DNA of 64,000 bases from Bacteroidales bacterium (GCA_014800535.1 JAAVFW010000011.1:43808-107807), one strand, 5' to 3'; counted from the first letter of the stretch, positions 44,332 through 53,219 are shown. Made by a program: numbers and translations. The notes: generated from the letters alone by a model not told the origin.

Positions 44332-44363
44332 TTTGTTGAGTTAGGAAAAAATGTTTAATTTTG
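44332..44363 (+). promoter_or_regulatory. predicted promoter of the EamA transporter gene
   Basis: TTTG at 44332-44335, a 20-nt spacer and TAATTTTG at 44356-44363 fit the Bacteroidota consensus; the start would be near 44370, about 32 nt before the ATG. Confidence 0.8.
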
Positions 44364-44401
44364 TGGTACAATAAAAAATGGCTAATTAACCTGACCATAT
44401 C

Positions 44402-45376
44402 ATGAAAACTATCATAGCCCGAAAGGGAAAAGGCTCAAAGGCGGTATTGGGACATCTCGCTGCCTTGATTACTGCAATCGCGTGGGGTTGCTCATTTATC
44501 TCGACAAAAGTTTTGATGGAAGACGGCGGTCTGACGCCTGTTGAGGTTTACGTCTATCGTTTTTCGTTGGCTTACATATTGATGCTTCTCATAACATTCA
44601 AGAAGATTCTGGCCAATAACTGGCGTGATGAGATTCAGTTCGCTTTGTGTGGAGTGTGCGCCGGCACCCTCTATTTCCTTACCGAGAATTATGCCTTGAA
44701 GTACACCACCACGGGCAACGTCTCTCTGTTATCGGGCATTTCGCCGATTTTCACTACGATTCTGATGGCGATTGTCTATAAAGTGCGAATAAAAAACGGT
44801 GAGATAATCGGTTCAGCGGCTGCATTTGTCGGAGTGGCATGTGTGATTTTTTCGCCATCAATTGCTCAAGGTTTAGGATTTGAAATTAATCCGTTTGGCG
44901 ACCTTCTGGCTCTCTCCTGTGCGGTGAGCTGGGCAATCTACAGTATTGCAATCAAACGTCTGATACCTCTTTATTCAACGCTTTTCATAACCCGTAAGCT
45001 GTTCTTCTACGGCGTTATAACTGCTTTGCCGCTCCTTTTTGTGCAGGAAGCGCCGACACATTTCGCTGCTGTGTTTGATTTGTCACATCCTCAGCTGTTG
45101 ATAAATCTTCTCTTCTTGTCGTTGATGTGCTCGGTAATGGCTTATCTGTTCTGGAACGGTTCTATGAAGCTTATCGGAGCGGTGGCTACAAATAATTATC
45201 TCTATCTTCAGCCGTTAGTGACAATGGTTGCCGGATATATTTTCTTCGATGAGAAAATCTACCTTTTGGGTTATATAGGTTGCGCATTGATTATCGGAGG
45301 TCTTGTAATGGCAGATAAGCTGAACATCGGTAAGGATAAGGAATACATTCAAAATGCTATTAATTTGAAGAAGTAA
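44402..45376 (+). CDS. EamA/DMT superfamily exporter
   Basis: This is a 324-residue inner-membrane protein with about ten predicted helices in two EamA repeats. The first opens with HLAALITAIAWGCSFISTKVLM and the second with LALSCAVSWAIYSIAIKRLI. Family features include the GNVSLLSGISPIFTTILMA segment and the final YLQPLVTMVAGYIFFDEKI. Relatives export amino acids or other metabolites; the substrate here is unknown. The AraC-type regulator gene follows 30 nt downstream and probably forms an operon with it. A motif copy lies directly upstream of the promoter. Confidence 0.9.
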   Translation: MKTIIARKGKGSKAVLGHLAALITAIAWGCSFISTKVLMEDGGLTPVEVYVYRFSLAYILMLLITFKKILANNWRDEIQFALCGVCAGTLYFLTENYALKYTTTGNVSLLSGISPIFTTILMAIVYKVRIKNGEIIGSAAAFVGVACVIFSPSIAQGLGFEINPFGDLLALSCAVSWAIYSIAIKRLIPLYSTLFITRKLFFYGVITALPLLFVQEAPTHFAAVFDLSHPQLLINLLFLSLMCSVMAYLFWNGSMKLIGAVATNNYLYLQPLVTMVAGYIFFDEKIYLLGYIGCALIIGGLVMADKLNIGKDKEYIQNAINLKK

Positions 45377-45406
45377 TCACTCTTCATAGGGGGGAAGGAT
45401 AGTGAT

Positions 45407-46300
45407 ATGGAAGGCGAAAACGAAAAACTTAGACTTCAATATTCTCTGGATTTACCCAAACCGGTCTACGAGATTCTGGAGAATGACTTCTGGGTGTTGG
45501 AGAACGTACTCCCTTTCATGCTTACCGGAATTGAGGAAGGGGAGCCGCTGAAGTTTTCTGCATCCACATCAATCTATGTACGTTCCGGAAGAGGAAGAGC
45601 AGAAATAAATTTGCGATCATACGAATTTGTCGCACCATGCATCGTCAACATCCGGGCAGGTGAGATATTGGTAAACATGGAAATATCCGATGATTTTGCC
45701 GGATCGTTTATGGTTTTTTCAGAAGGATTCAGCACTCAGCTTGTCACTCTTTTAGGTGGAGTGACGCATCTGTGGAAGTATCGGAATCTTCGCCTCTTCA
45801 AAATTCCGGGTGAATTGATTGGAGAGTTCAACGCTTTCTATGACTTGATGAACCGCATACAGCAAAATCCAAAGCTGCAAAACAAGGATAGAATATATTT
45901 TCATCAGACGGCAGCGTTCTTTTATATGACTGTCGCTCGGTGTATAAGTATGGAGAGCGAGAGCGAACAAGATGAAGCGAAGGAATCCAATTGGTTGTCA
46001 GATCGGTTCCTGATACTTGTTCAGAAGTATTATAAGAAAGAACGTTTCCTGAAATTCTATGCCGATAAATTGAATGTCAGCACAAAATATCTGTCAAAAA
46101 CAGTGAAACAACAGACCGGAGTCTCGGCTGCCGAATTGATTACGCGTCATGTTATTCTTGAAGCTAAAGTTCTTCTGAAGTCTTCCAATCTGAATGTGCA
46201 GCAAATCTCTGTGTTGCTGAATTTCCAATCGCAATCACTGTTTGGCAAATACTTCAAGACGGCCACAGGAATCTCTCCCAAGGATTTTCGCAATTCCTGA
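45407..46300 (+). CDS. AraC family transcriptional regulator
   Basis: This 297-residue protein has an N-terminal cupin-like sensor region (about 1-170, with ASTSIYVRSGRGRAEINL) and a C-terminal AraC DNA-binding domain with two helix-turn-helix units (FYADKLNVSTKYLSKTVKQ and QQISVLLNFQSQSLFGKYFK) ending in TGISPKDFRNS. It follows the EamA exporter gene by 30 nt and likely regulates it, possibly in response to the exported compound; this is an inference from position. Confidence 0.9.
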   Translation: MEGENEKLRLQYSLDLPKPVYEILENDFWVLENVLPFMLTGIEEGEPLKFSASTSIYVRSGRGRAEINLRSYEFVAPCIVNIRAGEILVNMEISDDFAGSFMVFSEGFSTQLVTLLGGVTHLWKYRNLRLFKIPGELIGEFNAFYDLMNRIQQNPKLQNKDRIYFHQTAAFFYMTVARCISMESESEQDEAKESNWLSDRFLILVQKYYKKERFLKFYADKLNVSTKYLSKTVKQQTGVSAAELITRHVILEAKVLLKSSNLNVQQISVLLNFQSQSLFGKYFKTATGISPKDFRNS

Positions 46301-46312
46301 TTATACTCTCCG

Positions 46313-46410
46313 GGTTGGCTCATACATTATAGGTGCCACCAAAAACCTCTATCTTTGCAGGTTTAAATCTTGCTAAGATTATTATATAGACTAATTATCG
46401 AAACTTACAT
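46313..46410 (+). repeat. half copy of the palindromic element (copy E) in the DAHP synthase leader
   Basis: The stretch from about 46350 to 46410 follows the right arm of the 43783-43949 element: ATCTT.GCA.G, AAATCTT.CTAAGATTA (hairpin AATCTT-N3-AAGATT at 46366-46380) and CTAATTATCGAAACTTAC. Similarity further left, to about 46313, is weaker, so the left arm looks truncated near the AraC gene's 3' end. Confidence 0.55.
46350..46357 (+). promoter_or_regulatory. predicted upstream -7 box of DAHP synthase
   Basis: TATCTTTG matches TAnnTTTG. A transcript from here would carry the repeat in its leader of about 80 nt. A second match, TAAATTTG, lies at 46420-46427 and would give a very short leader. 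Confidence 0.5.
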
Positions 46411-46443
46411 GTAAATGATTAAATTTGCATAAATTCGGGCGAG

Positions 46444-47526
46444 ATGAAAATTAAATTACCTTTATTTGAGGATGAGAAGGCATGGTGCAGATTGCCGGTA
46501 ATAGCCGGGCCATGCAGCGCGGAAAGTCGTGAACAGGTTGTTCAGACAGCTGTCGACCTGTCTCAAAAGGGTGTAGGTTTTTATCGTGCCGGGTTGTGGA
46601 AGCCACGCACTCATCCCGGCAACTTTGAGGGAGTAGGCGATAGGGGATTAGACTGGCTTCTTGAAGTCAAGGAAAAGACAGGTATGAAGGTCGGCACGGA
46701 GGTGGCGACACCGTCGCATGTAAAGTCTGCCCTCAGTGCCGGCATCGATTTTATCTGGATTGGAGCACGCACGAGTGTCAATCCTTTTGCCGTCACAGAG
46801 ATTGCCGATGCTGTCGCAAGAATTTATCCTGACATAACGGTGCTGATAAAGAATCCTGTCAACCCCGATATTGAGCTTTGGATTGGTGCTCTGCAAAGGT
46901 TTGAAAAAGCAGGAGTAAGAAGAATAGGTGCTGTCCACCGAGGGTTCTCCGGTTATGGCACGACCGATTATCGAAACAATCCCTTATGGACCATCCCGAT
47001 TGAGCTGCGCCGGCGTTATCCGGATCTGCCGATCTTGTGTGATCCGAGTCATATTGGCGGAAAACGGGAATTGATTGACTCCTTGAGTCAGCGCGCTTTG
47101 TCAATCGGCTTTGACGGATTGATTATCGAATCTCATTGTAATCCTGACGAAGCATTGAGCGATTCGGCTCAACAAATAACTCCCGATGTGCTCGGAGATC
47201 TGATGAACAATTGGAGTTTCCGACAACTCGAAGGGAATCATGAAACCGGACTTGAGGAGTTCCGCAGGGAGATAGATGAAATAGATAACGAACTGATTCA
47301 ACTCCTTGCCCGCAGAATGGCGGTTTCCCGGCAGATTGGCGATTATAAACAGAAAAACGGTCTGTCGGTTGTTCAGATAGGTCGTCACGACCAGGTTGTC
47401 AGGACAAGAACAAATCTTGGTATGGCAAAAGGTATGAGCGGTGAGTTTATGGAAAAGCTTTTCAGGCTGATTCATGAAGAATCCGTCGACCAGCAGATAA
47501 AGCCACCGCTGCCCGATAATTGTTGA
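46444..47526 (+). CDS. bifunctional 3-deoxy-7-phosphoheptulonate synthase/chorismate mutase
   Basis: This is a 360-residue fusion. Residues 1-260 form a KDPS/aroF-type DAHP synthase barrel (IAGPCSAESREQ, GLWKPRTHPGNFEG, GTEVATPSHV, IGARTSVNPFAV, CDPSHIGGKRELI). The last 90 residues are an AroQ-type chorismate mutase (FRREIDEIDNELIQLLARRM). It makes DAHP, the first shikimate intermediate, and prephenate for Phe/Tyr; chorismate mutase fused to DAHP synthase often allows feedback control by prephenate. No other aromatic-pathway gene is adjacent, which is unusual. The leader holds the half palindromic element. Confidence 0.95.
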   Translation: MKIKLPLFEDEKAWCRLPVIAGPCSAESREQVVQTAVDLSQKGVGFYRAGLWKPRTHPGNFEGVGDRGLDWLLEVKEKTGMKVGTEVATPSHVKSALSAGIDFIWIGARTSVNPFAVTEIADAVARIYPDITVLIKNPVNPDIELWIGALQRFEKAGVRRIGAVHRGFSGYGTTDYRNNPLWTIPIELRRRYPDLPILCDPSHIGGKRELIDSLSQRALSIGFDGLIIESHCNPDEALSDSAQQITPDVLGDLMNNWSFRQLEGNHETGLEEFRREIDEIDNELIQLLARRMAVSRQIGDYKQKNGLSVVQIGRHDQVVRTRTNLGMAKGMSGEFMEKLFRLIHEESVDQQIKPPLPDNC

Positions 47527-47599
47527 CGTCGGCAACCGGTTCGAACTTAAGTTTGGCTTATTATCGAATTAATAAAAATTGCATATTTTTTTTTATTTC

Positions 47600-48994
47600 A
47601 TGAAAAAACGATTACTTACATTGACTGTTGTGGCAGCAGCTTTCGCAGTCAATATCGCAGCTGAGGTCGGAGGAATTGATGCCGACATGCTCGGCAGATT
47701 GAAGGCTTCATTTGTTAATTCTCCTCAGGACAAGGCGCTTCGCAACGCCATGAACGGGATTGAGATTGATAAACTTGCAGCTAATGCTGATGCTCCAAAC
47801 TCCTTTTCAACCGATTTTTCAGATCGAGTTGAAAGTAAAGGAATCACAAATCAAAAGAATTCAGGACGTTGTTGGCTTTTTACCGGTCAGAATGTGCTCC
47901 GCTCACAAATGATGAAAAAACATGACCTGCCTGAACTTTATCTCTCACAAAACTATAACTTCTTCTTCGACCAGCTCGAAAAAGCAAACCTGTTCCTTCA
48001 GGCAATAATCAACACTGCCGACCGTGAGGAATCAGACCGCACTGTCGACTGGCTTTTCCAGCACCCTCTGAGCGATGGCGGACAATACACCGGTGTTTCG
48101 GAAAACTTTATGAAATATGGAGTTATTCCGGCCGAGGTTATGCGCGAGACAAACTCAAGCAACAACACGACACGCATCAACAGTCTTATTTCTCTTCGAC
48201 TGCGCGAAGACGGACTGAAACTTCGTAGAATGAAAGCAGAGGGGATGTCGCAGGAAGCACTCATGAAGGAGAAAGAGGAGATGTTGAAAACTGTCTATCG
48301 AATGCTTGCCTTGACAATGGGAGAGCCGCCGACAGAATTTACATGGACACGTAAAAACAGCAAGGGAGAGGTGGTCAGCACCAAGACCTATACACCGCAA
48401 TCGTTCTATAAGGAATTTGCAGGTCAAGACCTTAAGAACGATTACGTCATGCTGATGAATGACCCCTCCCGAGAGTTTTACAAACTTTATGAGATAGACC
48501 TTGACCGTCATGCTTTCGATGCCGGCAACTGGAAGTTCATCAATCTTCCGGTGGAGGATATAAAGAAAATGGCTATCAGCTCGATTAAGGATGGAAAGAT
48601 GATGTATTTCTCATGCGACGTCGGTAAATTCCTTGACCGTGAAAGAGGAGTTCTGGATGTAGATAACTACGACTATGAATCACTGTTTGGCACAACCTTC
48701 GGAATGGATAAAGCAGAGCGAATCCGCACACATGCCAGTGCGTCATCACATGCCATGACCCTCGTAGCGGTTGATATTGACAAGGATGGCAAGCCGACAA
48801 AATGGATGGTTGAAAACAGCTGGGGACCCGGAGCTAATGACGGACATCTTATCATGACCGACAAATGGTTTGACGAATATATGTTCCGCCTTGTGGTTGA
48901 TAAAAAATATGTTCCGGCAGAGATTCTGAAGATATTGAATCAGACTCCGACATTACTCCCCGCATGGGATCCCTTATACCTCGACAAGGACTAA
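47600..48994 (+). CDS. pepC: exported C1 family cysteine peptidase (PepC/bleomycin hydrolase type)
   Basis: The start is the ATG of MKKRLLTLTVVAAAFAVNIAA, which gives a clean signal peptide, so the enzyme is periplasmic or membrane-attached rather than cytoplasmic like most PepC. The 464-residue protein has the catalytic Cys in SGRCWLFTGQNVL, His in SSHAMTLVAVD and Asn in VENSWGPGANDGH. It is expected to be an aminopeptidase that trims peptides. It stands alone and ends at a hairpin terminator. Confidence 0.92.
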   Translation: MKKRLLTLTVVAAAFAVNIAAEVGGIDADMLGRLKASFVNSPQDKALRNAMNGIEIDKLAANADAPNSFSTDFSDRVESKGITNQKNSGRCWLFTGQNVLRSQMMKKHDLPELYLSQNYNFFFDQLEKANLFLQAIINTADREESDRTVDWLFQHPLSDGGQYTGVSENFMKYGVIPAEVMRETNSSNNTTRINSLISLRLREDGLKLRRMKAEGMSQEALMKEKEEMLKTVYRMLALTMGEPPTEFTWTRKNSKGEVVSTKTYTPQSFYKEFAGQDLKNDYVMLMNDPSREFYKLYEIDLDRHAFDAGNWKFINLPVEDIKKMAISSIKDGKMMYFSCDVGKFLDRERGVLDVDNYDYESLFGTTFGMDKAERIRTHASASSHAMTLVAVDIDKDGKPTKWMVENSWGPGANDGHLIMTDKWFDEYMFRLVVDKKYVPAEILKILNQTPTLLPAWDPLYLDKD

Positions 48995-49000
48995 ATAAGT

Positions 49001-49051
49001 GAATCTTGACAAGCGCAGAAAAAAGCGAATCTTGACAAACGCAGAAAAAGC
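49001..49051 (+). repeat. two-unit direct repeat after the C1 peptidase gene
   Basis: Two copies of a 25-26-nt unit beginning GAATCTTGACAA and ending CGCAGAAAAA(A)GC lie head to tail (49001-49026, 49027-49051). They were probably produced by a local duplication. Confidence 0.7.
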
Positions 49052-49067
49052 GAAATTACAAAATAAA

Positions 49068-49103
49068 CAGGTCGATGCAGATTCTTTCCGCATCGATCTG
49101 TTT
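49068..49103 (+). terminator. terminator of the C1 peptidase gene
   Basis: CAGGTCGATGC (49068-49078) pairs with GCATCGATCTG (49090-49100; one G-U) and is followed by TTT. Confidence 0.7.
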
Positions 49104-49197
49104 CATTATAATATCGTTAACATTATTTCTGACTTTTGAAGAAATATCTCATTCGTTACCGCCACAAAAAATGTTAAGGCCTCATTTTGAAGCATAG

Positions 49198-49401
49198 CTT
49201 AATTGCGAAGCAATCGCGAGAGGATTTGCACCTGTAATGGGCTATATTCAATGGCGAAACTTTCAATCAATCATAGAAAAAGCTAAAGACTCGGCTGATA
49301 ATGCAGGTGAGAAAATCTACGACCATTTTGCTAACGTCAGCAAAATGGTACCTCTATTTACGGATGAGTTTTGGCTGGCACATTTACAAAGTCAAGAATA
49401 A
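49198..49401 (+). pseudogene. remnant of a DinD-like gene (N-terminal BRO/DinD fragment)
   Basis: The frame reads ARGFAPVMGYIQWRNFQSII, then EKAKDSADNAGEKIYDHFAN and VSKMV, before a stop at 49399-49401. It resembles the N-terminal conserved block of DNA-damage-inducible protein D (pattern ARDL..VLGY..WRNF...IEKAK...NSG....DHF.....M). A TAG stop lies just upstream in frame and the rest of a roughly 280-residue protein is absent, so the gene is broken. DinD-like genes are often found in mobile regions, so this marks a site of past insertion next to the second cassette. Confidence 0.65.
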
Positions 49402-49745
49402 TGCCAATTTTGACTCTCTCAAATCACAATTTTACAGCACATCTCGCGTTTTATCTTCCTGCTTGGGCTGGAAATCCTAAAAATAACAATCTTATTAAAT
49501 CGGTTTCTGTAAAGAACAACGATTGAGGGGTGTTCATATACCCATGAGGAATAATCCCTTACTTACATCGTATTTCTGAAATACTGTACCGCCAATCTAC
49601 TTACACTATTTTAGATGTCTTATGATTTGTAAATGCTAATAATAAATTCTCAATTTAATTTTTCTACTTTAGTTTTAGATTTATTAGTCAGAAATATTTC
49701 AAATTGTTAAATAATGTTAAAAATAATATATATGTATAGATTGTA
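49402..49745. other. non-coding A+T-rich gap with no recognised gene
   Basis: After the dinD remnant the sequence is A+T-rich. One 41-codon frame (49401-49526) contains the peptide FTAHLAFYLPAWAGNP, which I could not assign; it may be random. Nothing else interpretable was seen before the cassette promoter. Confidence 0.5.
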
Positions 49746-49777
49746 TTTGGAGATTATAATTGCAGTATATAAATTTG
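49746..49777 (+). promoter_or_regulatory. predicted promoter of cassette 2
   Basis: TTTG at 49746-49749, a 20-nt spacer and TAAATTTG at 49770-49777 match the Bacteroidota consensus; the start would be near 49784, 20 nt before the ATG. Cassette 1 lacks so clear a promoter. Confidence 0.75.
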
Positions 49778-49804
49778 TAAAATAATATTAAATATATTTA
49801 GGTT

Positions 49805-51460
49805 ATGGAAAATATTAAAAAAGAAAACGAATCTAAGATTAACTTGCCGATCATGGTTGTTCCTTTTACTCCACAATATGTAAATCCGACTCCAGGGGAA
49901 CTTCCTTTAATGGCAATTGGAACACCATCCGGAAAGCAGGAATTCGATGCTGAGACATTGGCTAAAATGAAGAATTGCGGTATGAATATTGCGGAGAATA
50001 TATTGTCAAATAACGCTGATGTCATAACGCAGTCTATATTAAATGGAGATGCCGTAGGTGTTAAGATAATGGTTAGGCTTTCTATAAATAAGATCTCTGT
50101 ATGTTCTGGAACATGGGATAACGTTAGTCTTAAAGAAAATAATTTGCCTTTAGTATCTCCCTCAGATACTTCGTGGAGTTCTTTTTATTTAAAGTGGAAT
50201 AATGTTGTAACCAAATTCAAGAATCATTCGGCTGTAGCGGGATGGATGATTGTTGATGAGCCGACTGTATCTGATTTTTGGGTTGTAGCAGAATGTACCA
50301 AAAGAATTTATGAAAACGTAATGAACGGAGATTACTCGACTGCTAAAAAAATGTTGGTTTTTAACAATCTGCTTAAAAATAATATCGATTTAGTTACCGG
50401 TTCACCTTCTGCCGATGAGAAAAATAAGAATACAAGATTATTTACTCTTTCCGGTGGGTTCAGCACTGAAAAGGTAGTTTCGTGTTATACGGGAGTATCT
50501 CAGATAAAATCTTATAGTGATTATCTGAATTTATATTGTCGTTTGAACGGTCCTTCTGTCTTATCGGTCGATGCGTATCCGTTTTCAGGTTTGAAATATC
50601 ACTATGAAAATTCAGGTATCGCTGTGGATATTTCTGAAACCAATAAAAAACGGGATGAAAATCTACAGTCATATTATCTTACTCTTATGTCTTTTAGAGA
50701 TCAAAATATTCCATTTTGGTCGACTGTGCAGACTACAGTAGAATCTACTTTGGAATCCATAGAATCTCTGACTCAATGGGTTGATAAGTATCCAAAACCC
50801 TCATTAGCAACCATCCGTTATCAGGCGTTTACCGCACTCTCCTTTGGAGCAGTTGGATTGTCATTTTGGCGTTTCAGTGATGATAAGGCGAGGGAAAATA
50901 TTAAATGGACAGAATCTCCTCTAAATGCGAGTGGTATAAATACTCCGACCTTCGATTATCTGAAAACTGTGGTAGATCAGATTAAGGAATTTCAACATAT
51001 CTTCCTAAATGCAACAAGTGTTAATCCTGCCCTTACAGAGGTTAAAGAGTTGTCTGAGAGTGTTGCTGGAGGGGATAAAAGTGAAGAAAATTATATCGTC
51101 CAGCCTCAGAAAACGCCGGGGATAAATATTATTAAACTTAAGGATGGCGCACCAACAACCACTTTTAGTTTTATCAAATCAATAAAGTGTAGCATTTTTT
51201 TAGATGAAACTGAGGAAGTAGATGGTGTTACAGTTGTAAAGAAAACAGATTCTCCTTATGGAGTGTTGCTGTCGCAGATACACACAGATAAATATGAATA
51301 TCTCATTGTGGTTAATCTGAACCCAGAGGAGGATTGTTTTTTGGAAATGTCATTTACGACTTTTGTAAATGATGAGATGAAACCATCTCCAGGTGGAAGT
51401 AATCGGTATATTGGTATGATAGAACCCGGAGATTGGCATATTTTCAGTCGAAAAAAATAA
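49805..51460 (+). CDS. glycosidase-like TIM-barrel protein without signal peptide (cassette 2)
   Basis: This 551-residue paralogue of the protein at 13867-15381 shares landmarks in the same order: PGELPLMAIG with NCGMNI (residues 30-62), GVKIMVRLS (85-93), VAGWMIVDEP (144-153), SVDAYPF (254-260), PFWSTVQT (303-310) and IRYQAFTALSFGAVGL (337-352). The pattern resembles clan-A glycoside hydrolases; E152 is a candidate acid/base. The nucleophile is not obvious. It has an extra segment at about 415-485 (with EEVDGVTVVKK) not seen in the first paralogue. There is no signal peptide. The gene is A+T-rich. An LRR protein gene follows 88 nt later. Sequence identity between the two is low overall, so the duplication is old or they arrived separately. 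Confidence 0.6.
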   Translation: MENIKKENESKINLPIMVVPFTPQYVNPTPGELPLMAIGTPSGKQEFDAETLAKMKNCGMNIAENILSNNADVITQSILNGDAVGVKIMVRLSINKISVCSGTWDNVSLKENNLPLVSPSDTSWSSFYLKWNNVVTKFKNHSAVAGWMIVDEPTVSDFWVVAECTKRIYENVMNGDYSTAKKMLVFNNLLKNNIDLVTGSPSADEKNKNTRLFTLSGGFSTEKVVSCYTGVSQIKSYSDYLNLYCRLNGPSVLSVDAYPFSGLKYHYENSGIAVDISETNKKRDENLQSYYLTLMSFRDQNIPFWSTVQTTVESTLESIESLTQWVDKYPKPSLATIRYQAFTALSFGAVGLSFWRFSDDKARENIKWTESPLNASGINTPTFDYLKTVVDQIKEFQHIFLNATSVNPALTEVKELSESVAGGDKSEENYIVQPQKTPGINIIKLKDGAPTTTFSFIKSIKCSIFLDETEEVDGVTVVKKTDSPYGVLLSQIHTDKYEYLIVVNLNPEEDCFLEMSFTTFVNDEMKPSPGGSNRYIGMIEPGDWHIFSRKK

Positions 51461-51473
51461 CTTATTTTGACGG

Positions 51474-51521
51474 AATGAATCTTTTCAGCGAAATGGAGAT
51501 GTGAATAGAGTAAGATTCATT
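51474..51521. repeat. 10-bp inverted repeat between the two genes of cassette 2
   Basis: AATGAATCTT (51474-51483) and its exact complement (51512-51521) flank a 28-nt loop in the 88-nt gap. It may be a processing or partial-termination hairpin that sets the ratio of the two products. Confidence 0.45.
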
Positions 51522-51548
51522 TTATCATATAGAAATAGAAATTAGGTG

Positions 51549-53219
51549 ATGACGAAAAATGTGAAAATAATGGTACAGAAGTTAAGCATGATTTTACTGA
51601 TGGTTCTTTTGGGAGGTGTTTCTGCATATTCCTTTAGAACGTATCCTCAAGTGGGAGATACCCTGGTGTTTAATAATGATCAGTTTAGGGGGAGTTTAAA
51701 AGTTCTGTCGTTAAATCCATGCGAAGTCGCAGTGTTGAAAGATGATAATAAAAGAATTGAGCCGGATAGATTTGATAAAATCCCTGAAGATGTGATATAT
51801 AGTTATGGAGTGTCTGCTGATTTTGCTTCAGGCTATAACAAGTTTATCAAATTCAAGATTGTGTCACTTGGGTTGCCGGAAGATAAAGATAATCAAAACA
51901 TATCTTATATAAATTATATATATCATGAACATAATAGGTATTCGACGGTAACGATTCCTTCAGGTGTTAGATTTATCTCAAATTATTTTTTCTCAGGTGT
52001 CTTGTGTGAAAGGTTTGAGATGGATGAAAATGACTATTTTGACACCACTGACGGCTGTTTGATTGAAAAATCAACGTCGACACTGATAAAATTTCCTGCG
52101 CTCGCGCCGATGATGTCATATAAATTGCCGGAGTCGATAAAGCAGATAGCCCCATTCAGTTTTTATGGCTCTTTTGTCGAGGTGAGTTTGCATGATGAGA
52201 TTACGGAGATTCCGGATTTTTCATTCTGTTTTTATTCGTCCAAAAGTTTCAGTTTCCCTAAGCATGTAAAAAAGATAGGGACGTATGCTTTCGCTTTTTC
52301 AAATTTGGGAGCAATCAGAATTCCCGATGGAGTTGAGCAGATCAATGAGGGGGCATTTGCGGAAGGTTTTTCCGATATGGTTAAATATCAAGACGACCTT
52401 TATTACGGAGCAATACGGTTTGCAGTAATACCGGCTCTGAATCATCCTGTCAGAGATACTTGTTTTGATATCAAGGTTTATGTAAGGTTTGAGGAAATTT
52501 ATAGTAATACCGTGCATTATATTTACCCTTATTACTGTTGGGATATACCAGACTATGATAAAGAGGCAGTGTTTAATTATGTCTTTTTATCAGAAAGTCA
52601 GGAGATAGAGAAGTCTGCGTTTCCCGATAATCCTGATATGGAAATTTACGGCAGAAATCAGAGAGTTTATAGAAAGCACTACGATAACTTGTATGACGGA
52701 TGGTGTAATGTTTATGTTCCGGCCGGCAGCGAAAGTTATTATTCGCAATGTTTGAAGGATAATCTACTTCCGCAGGAATCGAAGATAATGACTTTTACCG
52801 GCGATTATTTCTTCTTAGACAGTTATCTTGGTGCAGGAATGTGGGTAAACGGCAGACGCAAGATGTCATACGCATTGGTTTATGGAGGCGACATAAAGCC
52901 TGTATCGTTTGAATGGAGCGTTGACGACCCCGATATTCTATCAGTTGATAAAGAAGGGATTATAAGCGTGCTTAAGGAGGGTGACACAACGGTATGGCTG
53001 ACTGTTGAAGACAGCACAGGCAAAATATGGAAGAGCAGTAAGTCGATACATGTAGGAGAGGAGCAGACAGGGATAATTGCTCCGGCTGACGAAACTCATG
53101 ATGCCTTCATGAAAGATTCGGGTGTTTATACCTTACAGGGAATCAGGGTAGGGGATAATATCGATGAACTTCCGGCCGGACTATATATCTGTGGCGGAAA
53201 GAAGATTCTGAAAAGATAG
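51549..53219 (+). CDS. exported BspA-type leucine-rich-repeat protein with Big2 domain and C-terminal sorting-like tail (cassette 2)
   Basis: This 556-residue protein has a signal peptide (MVQKLSMILLMVLLGGVSAYS) and no lipobox. LRR_5-type segments follow (VTIPSGVRFISNYFFSGV, LPESIKQIAPFSFYGS, FPKHVKKIGTYAFAFS, IPDGVEQINEGAFAEG). A Big2-like domain comes next (FEWSVDDPDILSVDKEGII), then a tail reading VYTLQGIRVGDNIDELPAG and ending in GGKKILKR. That tail resembles the C-terminal sorting domains of Bacteroidota secretion (Por/T9SS-like), so the protein is probably secreted and surface-held by a different route from the lipoprotein of cassette 1. The start is placed at 51549; 51570 is an alternative. 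A ligand is unknown. Confidence 0.75.
   Translation: MTKNVKIMVQKLSMILLMVLLGGVSAYSFRTYPQVGDTLVFNNDQFRGSLKVLSLNPCEVAVLKDDNKRIEPDRFDKIPEDVIYSYGVSADFASGYNKFIKFKIVSLGLPEDKDNQNISYINYIYHEHNRYSTVTIPSGVRFISNYFFSGVLCERFEMDENDYFDTTDGCLIEKSTSTLIKFPALAPMMSYKLPESIKQIAPFSFYGSFVEVSLHDEITEIPDFSFCFYSSKSFSFPKHVKKIGTYAFAFSNLGAIRIPDGVEQINEGAFAEGFSDMVKYQDDLYYGAIRFAVIPALNHPVRDTCFDIKVYVRFEEIYSNTVHYIYPYYCWDIPDYDKEAVFNYVFLSESQEIEKSAFPDNPDMEIYGRNQRVYRKHYDNLYDGWCNVYVPAGSESYYSQCLKDNLLPQESKIMTFTGDYFFLDSYLGAGMWVNGRRKMSYALVYGGDIKPVSFEWSVDDPDILSVDKEGIISVLKEGDTTVWLTVEDSTGKIWKSSKSIHVGEEQTGIIAPADETHDAFMKDSGVYTLQGIRVGDNIDELPAGLYICGGKKILKR

Noticed and set aside
49001-49051. Possible CRISPR-like repeats after the C1 peptidase gene
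   Set aside because: Only two adjacent units exist with no spacer; it is a simple tandem duplication.
49401-49526. Short frame with FTAHLAFYLPAWAGNP
   Set aside because: At 41 codons, with a start overlapping the dinD-remnant stop and no recognised family, it cannot be supported as a gene.
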